64,000 nt of DNA from Crenobacter cavernae (GCF_003355495.1 NZ_CP031337.1:1865001-1929000), one strand, 5' to 3'; shown: positions 33,006 to 40,895, counted from the stretch's first letter. A program made the numbers and translations. The notes: a model not told the origin generated them from the letters alone.

Positions 33006-34532
33006 ATGACCCTCATCCGCCAGGAAGACTTCATCCAGAGCATCGCCGATGCCTTCCAGTACATCAGCTACTACCACCCCAAAGATTACATCCAGGCGCT
33101 CCACAAAGCTTACCTGAAAGAGGAAAGCCCGGCCGCGCGCGACGCGATGGCGCAGATCCTGATCAACAGCCGCCTATGCGCCGAAGGCCACCGCCCGATT
33201 TGCCAGGACACCGGCATCGCGGTCGTGTTCCTGAAGGTCGGCATGAAGGTGCAGTGGGACGCGACGCTGTCGGTGCAGGAGATGGTCAACGAGGGTGTGC
33301 GCCGCGCGTACAACCATCCGGACAATAAATTGCGCGCGTCGGTGCTGCTCGACCCGGCGGGCCTGCGCCAGAACTCCAAGGACAACACCCCGGCCGTCGT
33401 GCACTTCGAGATCGTCGCCGGCGACGGCGTCGAGGTGACCTGTGCCGCCAAGGGCGGCGGCTCGGAGAACAAGTCGAAGATGGTGATGCTGAACCCGTCT
33501 GACTCCATCGTAGACTGGGTGCTCAAGACCGTGCCGACGATGGGCGCCGGCTGGTGTCCGCCGGGCATCCTCGGCCTCGGCATCGGCGGCACGCCGGAGA
33601 AGGCGATGCTGCTGGCCAAGGAGTCGCTGATGGACCATGTCGACATTCACGAGCTGAAGGACAAGGCCGACAGCGGCGCGGAACTGACCCGCGTCGAGGC
33701 GCTGCGCCTCGAGCTGTTCGAGAAGGTCAACGCGCTCGGCATCGGCGCGCAGGGCCTCGGCGGTTTGACCACGGTTCTGGACGTGAAGATCCTCGACTAC
33801 CCGACGCACGCGGCGAGCCTGCCGGTCGCGATGATCCCGAACTGCGCGGCGACGCGTCACGTGCACTTTCATCTGGACGGTTCCGGCCCGGCCCACCTCG
33901 AAGCGCCGTCGCTGGACGACTGGCCCGAGATCACCTACGACAGCTCCAACGGCAAGCGCGTCGATCTGGACGCCATCACGCCGGAAGAAGTGCAGGGCTG
34001 GCAGCCGGGCGACGTGCTGCTCTTGAACGGCAAGATACTCACCGGCCGCGACGCCGCGCACAAGCGCATGGTCGACATGCTGAACAAGGGCGAGAAGCTG
34101 CCGGTCGACTTCACCAACCGCTTCATCTATTACGTCGGCCCGGTCGACCCGGTGCGCGCCGAAGTGGTCGGCCCGGCCGGCCCGACCACCGCGACGCGCA
34201 TGGACAAGTTCACGCGCCAGATGCTGGAGCAGACCGGTTTGCTCGGCATGATCGGCAAGGCCGAGCGCGGCCCGGCCGGCATCGACGCGATCCGCGACAA
34301 CAAGGCGGTCTACCTGATGGCGGTAGGCGGTTCGGCCTACCTGGTCTCGAAGGCGATCAAGGCGTCGAAGGTCGTCGGCTTCGAGGACCTCGGCATGGAG
34401 GCGATCTACGAGTTCGAGGTGAAGGACATGCCGGTCACCGTCGCGGTCGACTCCTGTGGCACCTCGGTGCACAACACCGGCCCGGCCGAGTGGCGCGTGA
34501 AGATCGGCAAGATCCCGGTCGCGGTCGCGTGA
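33006..34532 (+). CDS. fumA: Class I (iron-sulphur) fumarate hydratase
   Basis: The 508-residue protein is a 4Fe-4S fumarase. Candidate cluster cysteines are in RPICQDTGIAVVF, GAGWCPPGILG and MIPNCAATRHVHF, and the C-terminal beta domain begins near LDAITPEEVQGWQPGD. The start ATG 33006 gives MTLIRQEDFIQSIADAFQYI. With fumC next door the cell has an oxygen-sensitive and an oxygen-stable fumarase under one divergent promoter region. Whether it also acts on mesaconate or other acids is unknown. Confidence 0.94.
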   Translation: MTLIRQEDFIQSIADAFQYISYYHPKDYIQALHKAYLKEESPAARDAMAQILINSRLCAEGHRPICQDTGIAVVFLKVGMKVQWDATLSVQEMVNEGVRRAYNHPDNKLRASVLLDPAGLRQNSKDNTPAVVHFEIVAGDGVEVTCAAKGGGSENKSKMVMLNPSDSIVDWVLKTVPTMGAGWCPPGILGLGIGGTPEKAMLLAKESLMDHVDIHELKDKADSGAELTRVEALRLELFEKVNALGIGAQGLGGLTTVLDVKILDYPTHAASLPVAMIPNCAATRHVHFHLDGSGPAHLEAPSLDDWPEITYDSSNGKRVDLDAITPEEVQGWQPGDVLLLNGKILTGRDAAHKRMVDMLNKGEKLPVDFTNRFIYYVGPVDPVRAEVVGPAGPTTATRMDKFTRQMLEQTGLLGMIGKAERGPAGIDAIRDNKAVYLMAVGGSAYLVSKAIKASKVVGFEDLGMEAIYEFEVKDMPVTVAVDSCGTSVHNTGPAEWRVKIGKIPVAVA

Positions 34533-34572
34533 CTCTCTAAAGGCTCGGCCGACCGAGCCTCGTGCAAGACCA

Positions 34573-34597
34573 GAACCGGCGCCGCGGCGCCGGTTTT
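34573..34597 (+). terminator. Rho-independent terminator after fumA
   Basis: The stem AACCGGCGCC / GGCGCCGGTT is followed by T. A palindromic variant of the repeated word, AGGCTCGGCCGACCGAGCCT, precedes it at 34541-34560. Confidence 0.85.
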
Positions 34598-34626
34598 TAC
34601 ATCCCCGATATCGAAAGGGACAAGGC

Positions 34627-35640
34627 GTGCAGGGGCTGAAAAAACTCGGGTTCGACGGCTTCATGCTGGCGCTGGTCGGCGCGGTCGTGCTGTCGGTCGT
34701 CTGGCCTCAGCTAGGCCGCACCGGCGGCCTGGTGCGCATCGAATATTTCACCCGCTACGGCGTCGCCGTGGTGTTCCTGCTCTACGGGCTGACGCTGTCG
34801 CCGCAGCGGCTGTGCGAGGGCATGTTTAATTGGCGTCTGCACCTTACGGTGCAGTTGTCGACCTTCCTGCTGTTTCCGCTGTTGGGGCTCGCGCTGGTGT
34901 CCGCGCTCGGCAACGCGCTGGTGCCGGCGCTGGCGCTCGGCTTCTTTTACCTCGCCGCCTTGCCGTCGACGGTGTCGTCGTCGGTCGCGATGACGTCGAT
35001 CGCGAAGGGCAACGTGCCCGGCGCGATCTTCAACGCCAGCCTCTCGAGCCTGATCGGCGTGTTCCTGACACTGCTGTGGGTGAACCTATACCTTGAGGCG
35101 AGCGGCATCGCGTTCGATTTGTGGCCGGTGATCCTCAAGGTGCTGCTGCTGGTTCTGTTGCCCATCGCGCTCGGCCAACTGTTGCGCCCGGTACTGCTCA
35201 AGTGGCTGGTGCGGCACGCGGCGCTGACCAAGCTGCTCGATCGCGCGACCATTCTCGCCATCGTACTCAACTCCTTCTCCGACTCGGTCGCCGAGGGCGT
35301 GTGGGCGCAGCACGGCGCGTCGACCGTCGCGCTGATCGCCGGCGTGTCGGTCGGCCTGTTCCTCTTGGTCTATGCGCTGATGCAGTGGACGTGCCGTCGC
35401 CTCGGCTTCGATCGCGAGGACACGATCGCGTGCACCTTCTGCGGCTCGAAGAAGTCGCTCGCCGCCGGCGTGCCGATGGCCAAGGTGATGTTCGGAGTCA
35501 ATCCTGCGCTTGGCCCGGCGCTCGGCCTCATCATCGCGCCCATCATGCTCTACCACTTCCTGCAGCTGGTGATGGTCAGCTACTTGGCGCGCAAGCTCGG
35601 CGAAGAGGCGGCACAGCCCGCCGCGTGCAGCGCGCGCTGA
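34627..35640 (+). CDS. Bile acid:sodium symporter-like transporter (BASS, YfeH type)
   Basis: The 337-residue protein has about ten membrane segments, starting FDGFMLALVGAVVLSVVW. It belongs to the SBF-like/YfeH branch; motifs include LPSTVSSSVAMTSIAKGNVPGAIFNASLSS (in parts) and CTFCGSKKSLAAGVPMAKVMF. The start codon is GTG at 34627 with GAAAGGGA upstream. Substrate unknown; Na+-coupled organic-anion uptake is inferred from the family. Confidence 0.85.
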   Translation: MQGLKKLGFDGFMLALVGAVVLSVVWPQLGRTGGLVRIEYFTRYGVAVVFLLYGLTLSPQRLCEGMFNWRLHLTVQLSTFLLFPLLGLALVSALGNALVPALALGFFYLAALPSTVSSSVAMTSIAKGNVPGAIFNASLSSLIGVFLTLLWVNLYLEASGIAFDLWPVILKVLLLVLLPIALGQLLRPVLLKWLVRHAALTKLLDRATILAIVLNSFSDSVAEGVWAQHGASTVALIAGVSVGLFLLVYALMQWTCRRLGFDREDTIACTFCGSKKSLAAGVPMAKVMFGVNPALGPALGLIIAPIMLYHFLQLVMVSYLARKLGEEAAQPAACSAR

Positions 35641-35653
35641 GTCGCGGCAGACG

Positions 35654-35684
35654 AAAAAACGGCCCCGCGATGCGGGGCCGTTTG
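35654..35684. terminator. Bidirectional terminator between the BASS and MmcQ genes
   Basis: AAACGGCCCCGC and its complement flank a short loop with an A run on one side and T run on the other. A core copy of the repeated word follows at 35692. Confidence 0.85.
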
Positions 35685-35704
35685 CCGGCAGGGCTCGGCC
35701 AACG

Positions 35705-36073
35705 TCAAGGCAGCCCGAGCGCCTGCCGCCGCTTCTTGCTGAGCTTGGCCGCGACCAGCCGGTGCGCGTCGAGAAGCAACTCGGCCAACGTTTCGGGCGG
35801 CAGCGCGGCGGGCGAATCGATGCAGATCCACGACGCGCGCGCGAGGTAGGGCGCCGGTCTGACGCCGGGGATGTCGGTCAGCTCCAGAAAGCGCGCCGGA
35901 TCGACCTTGCACCACAGCGAGTCGGGCGCGCCTATAGGCCGGAACAGCGCAAACATCCTGTCGCCGACCGAGAACACCAGGTTGTCGCCCCATTTGATGT
36001 CGGCGGTCGCCCCGGGCAGCGCGGCAGCGTGCTCGGCCAAGGTGGCGAACGAGAACGCGTCAGTCGTCTTCAC
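35705..36073 (-). CDS. MmcQ/YjbR-family protein
   Basis: The 122-residue protein has the double-wing fold signature of MmcQ/YjbR: DIKWGDNLVFSVGDRMFALF, DSLWCKVDPARFLELTD and ASWICIDS. These proteins are thought to bind DNA but their role is unknown. The start overlaps the preceding DUF2721 gene by 14 bases. Confidence 0.85.
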   Translation of the reverse strand: MKTTDAFSFATLAEHAAALPGATADIKWGDNLVFSVGDRMFALFRPIGAPDSLWCKVDPARFLELTDIPGVRPAPYLARASWICIDSPAALPPETLAELLLDAHRLVAAKLSKKRRQALGLP

Positions 36074-36473
36074 GCAGCGCCTCGAGGTCGGACAGCAGCA
36101 CGTTGAGCGCCTCGGTCGACATCTTCAGCTCGATCAGCGACATCGCGAGCGAGCCTATCATCAGTGCGAGGCTGAGGCCGAAGGTCAGCTGCGCGACAGG
36201 CTGCCAGCCCAGATACAGTTGGAACATCGCGACGACGGTGAAGAACAGGCTGCCGATGCCGAGCGCCTGCATCCACTTGATCAGGCTGATGCGGCGCCTG
36301 AGGTTGCCGATCTGCAGCACGATCTTGTGGTTGGGCGCGGCCTGGTAGTCCTCGTACAGCTCGCGGATGATGCCGGCGAGCGCGAGGTAGCGGTTGGTGT
36401 ACGCGAGCAAGAGCAGCGAGATCGCCGGGAACAACAACCCCGGCGTGGTCAGCGACAATTCGGCCGGCGCCAT
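36060..36473 (-). CDS. DUF2721-family membrane protein
   Basis: The 137-residue protein has three membrane segments (LLFPAISLLLLAYTNRYLAL, MQALGIGSLFFTVVAMFQL, LTFGLSLALMIGSLAMSL) in the DUF2721 order, with RRRISLIKWMQ in the loop. Function unknown. Its start overlaps the L,D-transpeptidase stop and its end overlaps MmcQ, so they are one operon. Confidence 0.78.
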   Translation of the reverse strand: MAPAELSLTTPGLLFPAISLLLLAYTNRYLALAGIIRELYEDYQAAPNHKIVLQIGNLRRRISLIKWMQALGIGSLFFTVVAMFQLYLGWQPVAQLTFGLSLALMIGSLAMSLIELKMSTEALNVLLSDLEALREDD

Positions 36474-37132
36474 CAGCCGTTCTCCTCGATGAGCACGTCG
36501 GTGCCTTTCGGCGTGCGGTTGAACAGGTCGATCACGTCGTGGCTCTTCATGCGCACGCAGCCGAGCGAGGTCGGCGTGCCGTAGGACACATGCTCGCCGG
36601 CGCCGTGGATGTAGATGAAGCGCTCGTAGCTGTCGACGTCGCCGCCCTGGTTCTTGCCCGGCTCCATGCCGCACAGCCACAGGATGCGTGTCAGGATCCA
36701 GTCCTTGTCAGGGTACTGTTCGTGCAGTTCGCTGGTGTATTTCCACGGCGTGATGTCACGGCGGAAGATGATGGTGTCGGGCGTGACGCCGTCGCCGATG
36801 CGCTCGCACACGCGGTGCCAGCCGCGCGGCGTCTGGTAGCTGTTCTTGGTCTCGCCGACGCCGTTCTTGGCGGTCGACACCGCGTAGCGCTTCACCGGCA
36901 GGCCCCAGCCGTCGTAGTAGGTGAGGCTCTGGCTTTTCACGCCGACGCGTATCCACGGCCGCCCGTAGTCGTAAGGGTTGGGGGCGGTCGCGGTCAGCGG
37001 GCCGTCTGCGTTGGCGTGCTGGGCGAATTGCGCGGCGTCGAGCAGAGGGTCGAACGCCGGCTCGGCCAACGTTGGCAGCGCCATCAGGCCGAGGCACGCG
37101 GCCAGCAGGCGCTCAGGCCGCAGGATGTTCAT
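36473..37132 (-). CDS. L,D-transpeptidase, exported (YkuD domain), copy 1
   Basis: The 219-residue protein has an N-terminal signal (MNILRPERLLAACLGLMALP) and a YkuD domain with IYIHGAGE and the catalytic SLGCVRMKSHDV. Such enzymes make 3-3 crosslinks in peptidoglycan or attach lipoproteins. The LSYYDG-type start (SLTYYDGWGLPVKRYAVSTA) is typical. It overlaps the second transpeptidase gene by 20 bases, and the two are about alike in layout, a tandem duplication. Confidence 0.88.
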   Translation of the reverse strand: MNILRPERLLAACLGLMALPTLAEPAFDPLLDAAQFAQHANADGPLTATAPNPYDYGRPWIRVGVKSQSLTYYDGWGLPVKRYAVSTAKNGVGETKNSYQTPRGWHRVCERIGDGVTPDTIIFRRDITPWKYTSELHEQYPDKDWILTRILWLCGMEPGKNQGGDVDSYERFIYIHGAGEHVSYGTPTSLGCVRMKSHDVIDLFNRTPKGTDVLIEENG

Positions 37133-37610
37133 GTTCCACAATCTCCACCTCGGTGCCGGCCGGCACCGTATCGAACAGTTCCACAATGTCAGTATTGCGC
37201 ATGCGCACGCAGCCGTGCGAACCCGGTACGCCGACGTCGACCGCGTCCGGCGTGCCGTGCAGATAGATGTAGCGCGCGAAGGTGTCGACGCGGCCGAGAC
37301 GGTTCTTGCCCGGCTCGCGGCCGCACAGCCACAGGATGCGGGTCAGGATCCAGTCGCGGTCGGGCTTCGCCTGATAGGACGCCGCGTCGCAGACTTCGCC
37401 GGTCGGTCGGCGCGCGACGAACACCGCGGAAAGCGGCGCACCGGCGCCGATTTTCGCGCGCACGTAGTGGCGGCCGCGCGGCGTCTGGTAGCTGCCGCGC
37501 ACCTCGCCGGCGCCGTTGGCCGCGGTCGACACCGGGTAGCTTTTCACGACGCGGCCGGCGTCGTCGACGAGGTCGAGCCGCTGCGCGTCCAGGTAGATCA
37601 TCAGCTTCAT
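37113..37610 (-). CDS. L,D-transpeptidase (YkuD domain), copy 2, without signal peptide
   Basis: The 165-residue protein begins directly at the YkuD domain (MKLMIYLDAQRLDLVDDAG) and has IYLHGTPD and SHGCVRMRNTDI with the catalytic Cys. No export signal is seen at this start, and upstream sequence belongs to tadA. It shares WILTRILWLCG with copy 1, showing common origin. A cytosolic form would be unusual, so export by another route or another role is possible. Confidence 0.82.
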   Translation of the reverse strand: MKLMIYLDAQRLDLVDDAGRVVKSYPVSTAANGAGEVRGSYQTPRGRHYVRAKIGAGAPLSAVFVARRPTGEVCDAASYQAKPDRDWILTRILWLCGREPGKNRLGRVDTFARYIYLHGTPDAVDVGVPGSHGCVRMRNTDIVELFDTVPAGTEVEIVEHEHPAA

Positions 37611-38344
37611 GCCGTCTTGTCTTCCTCGCGGCGGCGCCGGAAAAAATCGGAGAGCTGTGTCGCGCAGGCCTCGTCCTCGATCCCGGCGAACACCGCGGTA
37701 TGCGGGTTGAGCGCCTTGACGCCGAACAGGTCGACCCGGCTGCCGGCCGCGCCGGTCTTCGGGTCGGCCGCGCCGTAGAGGACGCGGTCGAGCCGCGCGT
37801 GCAGGATGGCGCCGGCGCACATCGGGCACGGTTCGAGCGTCACGTAGAGGTCGCAGCCGGACAGCCGGTAGTTGTCCAGCGTCGCCGCCGCCTCGCGCAG
37901 CGCCACCATCTCGGCGTGCGCCGACGGGTCGTGCCGCGCGATCGGCTGGTTGAAGCCGCGTCCGACGATCTCGCCCCTATAGACGACGACGGCGCCTACC
38001 GGCACCTCGCCGTTTTCCGCCGCGTGCCCGGCCAACGTTTGCGCCTCGCGCATGAAACGCACGCGCGCCTCGGCCGGCGGCGGCAGCCGCACCGGCGGAT
38101 GCTCGGCCAGACTGGCCTTCAATCGGATGCGATCCGGGTCGCTGAGCTGGTTCCAGTGCACGCCGCGCGCGGCGGCCTCGAGCGCGAACAGCAGGCGCTC
38201 GGTCGCGGTCAGCCCGGCGGCTTTCAACAGCAGGAAGGCGCGCACCGCGCCGCAGGCGACGAGCGCGTCGCGACTGGTGAGACCTAGCTCGGCCAACATC
38301 GTGATCGCCTTGGGCGGCAGGGGAGGGGAAGTCAGCGCGTCCAT
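37607..38344 (-). CDS. tadA: tRNA-specific adenosine deaminase with N-terminal TfoX-C-like domain
   Basis: TadA makes inosine at the wobble position of tRNA-Arg. The 245-residue protein joins an N-terminal region (about 10-80; AELGLTSRDALVACGAVRAF, LLFALEAAARGVHW) like the C-terminal domain of TfoX to a deaminase domain with SAHAEMVAL and EPCPMCAGAILHAR as zinc ligands and catalytic Glu. A similar fusion occurs in Neisseria. The start is 38344 (MDALTSPPLPPKA). It overlaps the next gene by four bases. Confidence 0.93.
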   Translation of the reverse strand: MDALTSPPLPPKAITMLAELGLTSRDALVACGAVRAFLLLKAAGLTATERLLFALEAAARGVHWNQLSDPDRIRLKASLAEHPPVRLPPPAEARVRFMREAQTLAGHAAENGEVPVGAVVVYRGEIVGRGFNQPIARHDPSAHAEMVALREAAATLDNYRLSGCDLYVTLEPCPMCAGAILHARLDRVLYGAADPKTGAAGSRVDLFGVKALNPHTAVFAGIEDEACATQLSDFFRRRREEDKTA

Positions 38345-38391
38345 GGCCCGATTATACCGGGGCTGTACCGGGGCGACGCGGGCGGAATGGG

Positions 38392-38667
38392 TTAGCGCCG
38401 CGACCACAGGCGGCGCAGCGCCCCGACGACGAGCGCGCCCTTGGCGAGCGACTTGAGCAGCACGCGGGTGCGCGCGTGAGGGATGAGCAAGGCGGTGAGG
38501 CCGATCAGCGTCTTGAAGCGGCTCGAGCTGCGCCACAGTTCGGCGCCTTCGCCGAGCATGGCCAGCGGTCCGCGCCATTGCTGCAGCTCGAGCGCGAGCT
38601 TGAGGCGCAGCGCGTCGCCCTTCATCAACAGCAGTTCCTTGCGCAACTGGCGGTCTTCGCGCTTCAT
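38392..38667 (-). CDS. YqjK-like small protein
   Basis: The 91-residue basic protein begins MKREDRQLRKELLLMKGD and has one hydrophobic segment (FKTLIGLTALLIPHA). It is last in a three-gene group after YqjD-like and YqjE-like genes, the usual place of YqjK. It overlaps the YqjE-like gene by four bases. Function unknown. Confidence 0.68.
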   Translation of the reverse strand: MKREDRQLRKELLLMKGDALRLKLALELQQWRGPLAMLGEGAELWRSSSRFKTLIGLTALLIPHARTRVLLKSLAKGALVVGALRRLWSRR

Positions 38668-39044
38668 GGCGTTTCGCGCCCGGACAGCGTCTGCCAGTCC
38701 TTACGCACCTCGGTCAGCGTATTCGAGAACGGCGTCGGTGCTAGCGCCAGGCGACGTTTGAGCCACCACAGGAGGAAGGCGCCGGCGACGAGGAAGAGGC
38801 TCGCCAGAGCGCCGAGCACCGCGGCTCTGAGATCGTCAGGCGTGATCACCATCACGAACAGCAGGAAGGCGATCAGGCCGATCAGGAGCGCGACCATGGC
38901 GGCCACCCCGGTGACGAGGTGGCCGATCATGCGCTCCTGTTGTTCGTGCGCTTCGATGCCGAACAGCTCGGCCCGGGTCAGCGCCAGGGACACGAAGCCG
39001 TTCAGCAGCGAACGCAGGCTACCGGGACGGGGAGTCGTCGACAT
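38664..39044 (-). CDS. YqjE/holin-superfamily membrane protein
   Basis: The 126-residue protein has the pattern of YqjE (phage holin III-like family): a helix with LTRAELFGIEAHEQQERM, then two membrane segments (MVALLIGLIAFLLFVMVI; LGALASLFLVAGAFLLWWL). It lies between YqjD- and YqjK-like genes and is chromosomal, not a phage gene. Confidence 0.78.
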   Translation of the reverse strand: MSTTPRPGSLRSLLNGFVSLALTRAELFGIEAHEQQERMIGHLVTGVAAMVALLIGLIAFLLFVMVITPDDLRAAVLGALASLFLVAGAFLLWWLKRRLALAPTPFSNTLTEVRKDWQTLSGRETP

Positions 39045-39047
39045 CGG

Positions 39048-39362
39048 TCAACGGCGCGAGACCAGGAGGCCCAGCAGGAAGGCGCCGGCGGCGGCGACGC
39101 CGATCGCCTTCCACGGGTTGTCGTGCACGTACTGGTCGGTCGCCTTGGCAGCGGCCTTGGCCTTTTCCACCGCGACCTGCTCGGCGTCGATGAGGCGCGC
39201 CTTGGCGAGCTTCAGGTTGGCGGCGATCTTGGTCTTCAGCTCGCGGGTCTTCTCGCCGCCTTCGTCGCCGGCGGCGGCCAGCAGCTCTTCGGTGCTGTTG
39301 AGCACGCTGCGCACGTCGGCCAGCAGTTTCTCTTTTTCGTTGTTGAGGGTTTGCTCGGGCAT
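39048..39362 (-). CDS. YqjD/ElaB-family (DUF883) inner-membrane protein
   Basis: The 104-residue protein has a long helical part (LLADVRSVLNSTEELLAAAG) and a C-terminal anchor IGVAAAGAFLLGLLVSRR. YqjD and ElaB bind ribosomes and the membrane in stationary phase in E. coli. The gene leads the YqjD-YqjE-YqjK-like group. The 300 bases upstream have no gene I can support. Confidence 0.82.
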   Translation of the reverse strand: MPEQTLNNEKEKLLADVRSVLNSTEELLAAAGDEGGEKTRELKTKIAANLKLAKARLIDAEQVAVEKAKAAAKATDQYVHDNPWKAIGVAAAGAFLLGLLVSRR

Positions 39363-39635
39363 CTTCGACCTCCTTGGTTCACAGAGACTTCGGGGATGAA
39401 GGCCGCATCGACGCGGTCTTCGCGATGAAATGGAGCGGTTTTCTTTACGCTAACAGACGGGAATCGTCAGCGTCAAACCCGATGGCATGAATTTCATCAT
39501 CTTTAACAAATGCCGGCACTCCGGGCGGGCCTCTTTCCGGGGCCATCGATCGAGAAAGGCGTAAAACAAAGCGCTCGCGGTACACCCCCTGTTGTTTAGC
39601 ACTTTGAGACGGGTTTGCCATTGGCGGCGCGAGAA
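39363..39635. other. Gene-free stretch between the YqjD-like gene and the prophage border
   Basis: No coding region is credible here. It includes the upstream region of the YqjD-like gene. Short open frames on either strand lack ribosome sites and conserved sequence. It is probably the region downstream of the disrupted or flanked guaA locus. Confidence 0.5.
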
Positions 39636-39665
39636 TAAAAAAAGCGCAGCCGGAAGGCTGCGCTT
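39636..39665 (-). terminator. Terminator downstream of the guaA-type 3' end
   Basis: On the minus strand AAAGCGCAGCC-TTCC-GGCTGCGCTTT is followed by T. It stands where the guaA terminator is expected. Confidence 0.85.
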
Positions 39666-39674
39666 TGTGGTTCA

Positions 39675-39686
39675 AGGTTGGCCGAG
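39675..39686 (+). repeat. Uptake-like word (exact copy) at the prophage border
   Basis: AGGTTGGCCGAG lies just outside the attachment-site sequence, on the chromosomal side. Confidence 0.7.
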
Positions 39687-39691
39687 CCGGC

Positions 39692-39706
39692 TCATTCCCA
39701 CTCAAT
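39692..39706 (-). other. Probable prophage attachment site: 3' end of guaA
   Basis: On the minus strand ATTGAGTGGGAATGA encodes Ile-Glu-Trp-Glu-stop, the well-conserved end of GMP synthase (GuaA). Upstream of it on that strand is phage-like DNA and not guaA. A terminator follows. Many integrative elements use guaA as target, leaving a duplicated gene end at the far border. The body of guaA would lie beyond the right end of the window. Confidence 0.7.
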
Positions 39707-39876
39707 TATCTACAGGGCAGGCAAAACCATTGATAAGCAAGGTTTTTGATCTGGAATGTAAATATCAATACCGTCAAATCTACCGCCATGGGAAAAAGGT
39801 GCTCTATATAAGGATGGCCGCAGGGGCCGCTTTGCGCCCCCGCAGATACCAATTCTATCAGCCGCCTCCCATCCTT
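39707..39876. other. Short non-coding end of the prophage
   Basis: About 170 bases between the attachment site and the Rz1-like gene. AT-richer than the genome average. It contains a GC-rich hairpin (about 39820-39845). Open frames crossing it have no ribosome site. Confidence 0.5.
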
Positions 39877-40128
39877 TCACTGCGCTGGATAGGCACGCTG
39901 CAAGCCAGCCCGTTCGACAACGCACTGGCCGTAACGCTGGGCGAGCTTCAGATAGAGTACTGCCAGATCATCCCAGCTGTCAGTCGCCGGCCGTTCGATC
40001 GCCGGCGAACTGGCCGCCAGGTTGTGCGGCAACGATGGCCGCGTTGGCGGCGTCGACGCCGGCTTGAAGCTGCTGCAGGCGGCCAGCATCAATACGGCAA
40101 TCAGCAGGCAGGGGAACGAGTTTCTCAT
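39877..40128 (-). CDS. Rz1-like outer-membrane spanin lipoprotein
   Basis: The 83-residue protein has a lipoprotein signal with the lipobox LAAC (MRNSFPCLLIAVLMLAACSS) and a proline-rich, then short helical part. It overlaps the Rz gene in another frame by about 150 bases, the standard nested arrangement. With the Rz protein it should fuse the inner and outer membranes in lysis. Confidence 0.82.
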   Translation of the reverse strand: MRNSFPCLLIAVLMLAACSSFKPASTPPTRPSLPHNLAASSPAIERPATDSWDDLAVLYLKLAQRYGQCVVERAGLQRAYPAQ

Positions 40129-40393
40129 GGGTGCGGTACTCCACGATGCGGGTGGCCGTCTGGCTGGCGAGCCGGTCGGCCTGTTGCTGGATTTTGCCGG
40201 CCAGGCCGTTGAGCCGGGCGGATTCGGAGGCGAAGCGGGCTAGCGCTTGGCGCGCGTCGGCAAGCACCTGATCGGAGGCCTTGCGCTCGATCTCATCGCC
40301 ACGGGTATGCCACCCGTGCCACCAGGCCACGCCGAGTGCGGCGCCGGCGATCAGCAGCGCCGCCAGCCATTTGAGGATCTGTGCGCGCATCAC
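39980..40393 (-). CDS. Rz-like inner-membrane spanin
   Basis: The 137-residue protein has one N-terminal membrane segment (LLIAGAALGVAWWHGW) and a long coiled-coil periplasmic part, the form of an i-spanin. It starts in the endolysin stop (ATGA; a second in-frame ATG is three bases on) and contains the Rz1 gene in another frame. Confidence 0.82.
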   Translation of the reverse strand: MMRAQILKWLAALLIAGAALGVAWWHGWHTRGDEIERKASDQVLADARQALARFASESARLNGLAGKIQQQADRLASQTATRIVEYRTHEKLVPLPADCRIDAGRLQQLQAGVDAANAAIVAAQPGGQFAGDRTAGD

Positions 40394-40860
40394 ACCACCC
40401 CGCTGACGTAGGCGGTGCGACCGTTTTCCTTGCGCGCGGTGAGCACCTGGCCGCGGTTGGCCGCGGCGCTACGACGGAAGCCGATGTGCACCCAGCCGCC
40501 CGTGTCGGGGAACTCGCAGATCAGCTGGTCGAAGTCGATCAGGCCGCGACGCTTGGCTTCCTGCAGCTTGCGGCAGATGCTGCGCACGTCGCCGTATTTC
40601 GGTGCGCGGAAGTCTACCGCCAGCCCGTAGCGGTGGGCGCTGGTCGGCGAGCCGCCGGCGGCCTTGTTGACGGCTTCGGCGCGAAAGCACGACAGCACGG
40701 TGATCGGCACGCCGAGCAGGTCGCGAACGACCTCCATGCGGCCAGCGGTGTAACGGATGTTCTCGAGCTCGTCAGCGCCGGGCACGTTGGGCAAGCCCTG
40801 GCGCGTGGCGGTGGCGCTGGTGGTCATTTCTTCCAGGCTGAAGTGTTCGGTCAGTTGCAT
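40390..40860 (-). CDS. Phage endolysin, peptidase M15 family
   Basis: The 156-residue enzyme resembles D-alanyl-D-alanine carboxypeptidase-like M15A endolysins. Zinc-binding motifs are SAHRYGLAVDF (His and Asp) and WVHIGF (second His), with the family start LTEHFSLEEM. It has no signal peptide, so release needs the holin. Start 40860 (MQLTEHFS) is preferred over the longer open frame, which runs through a terminator. Confidence 0.9.
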   Translation of the reverse strand: MQLTEHFSLEEMTTSATATRQGLPNVPGADELENIRYTAGRMEVVRDLLGVPITVLSCFRAEAVNKAAGGSPTSAHRYGLAVDFRAPKYGDVRSICRKLQEAKRRGLIDFDQLICEFPDTGGWVHIGFRRSAAANRGQVLTARKENGRTAYVSGVV

Positions 40861-40872
40861 ATAGCCCCCATG

Positions 40873-40895
40873 AAAAAAACCCGGCTTGCGCCGGG
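40873..40895 (-). terminator. Terminator between endolysin and holin-like genes
   Basis: On the minus strand GCCCGGCGCAAGCCGGG is followed by seven T. It lies within the lysis operon, so it probably attenuates. Confidence 0.7.

Noticed and set aside
39445..39705. 86-codon open frame on the minus strand across the guaA terminator
   Set aside because: It runs through a strong terminator and the att sequence in a frame other than IEWE-stop; no ribosome site.
39710..39925. 71-codon open frame at the prophage end
   Set aside because: No ribosome site, no conserved pattern, overlaps the Rz1 gene out of frame.
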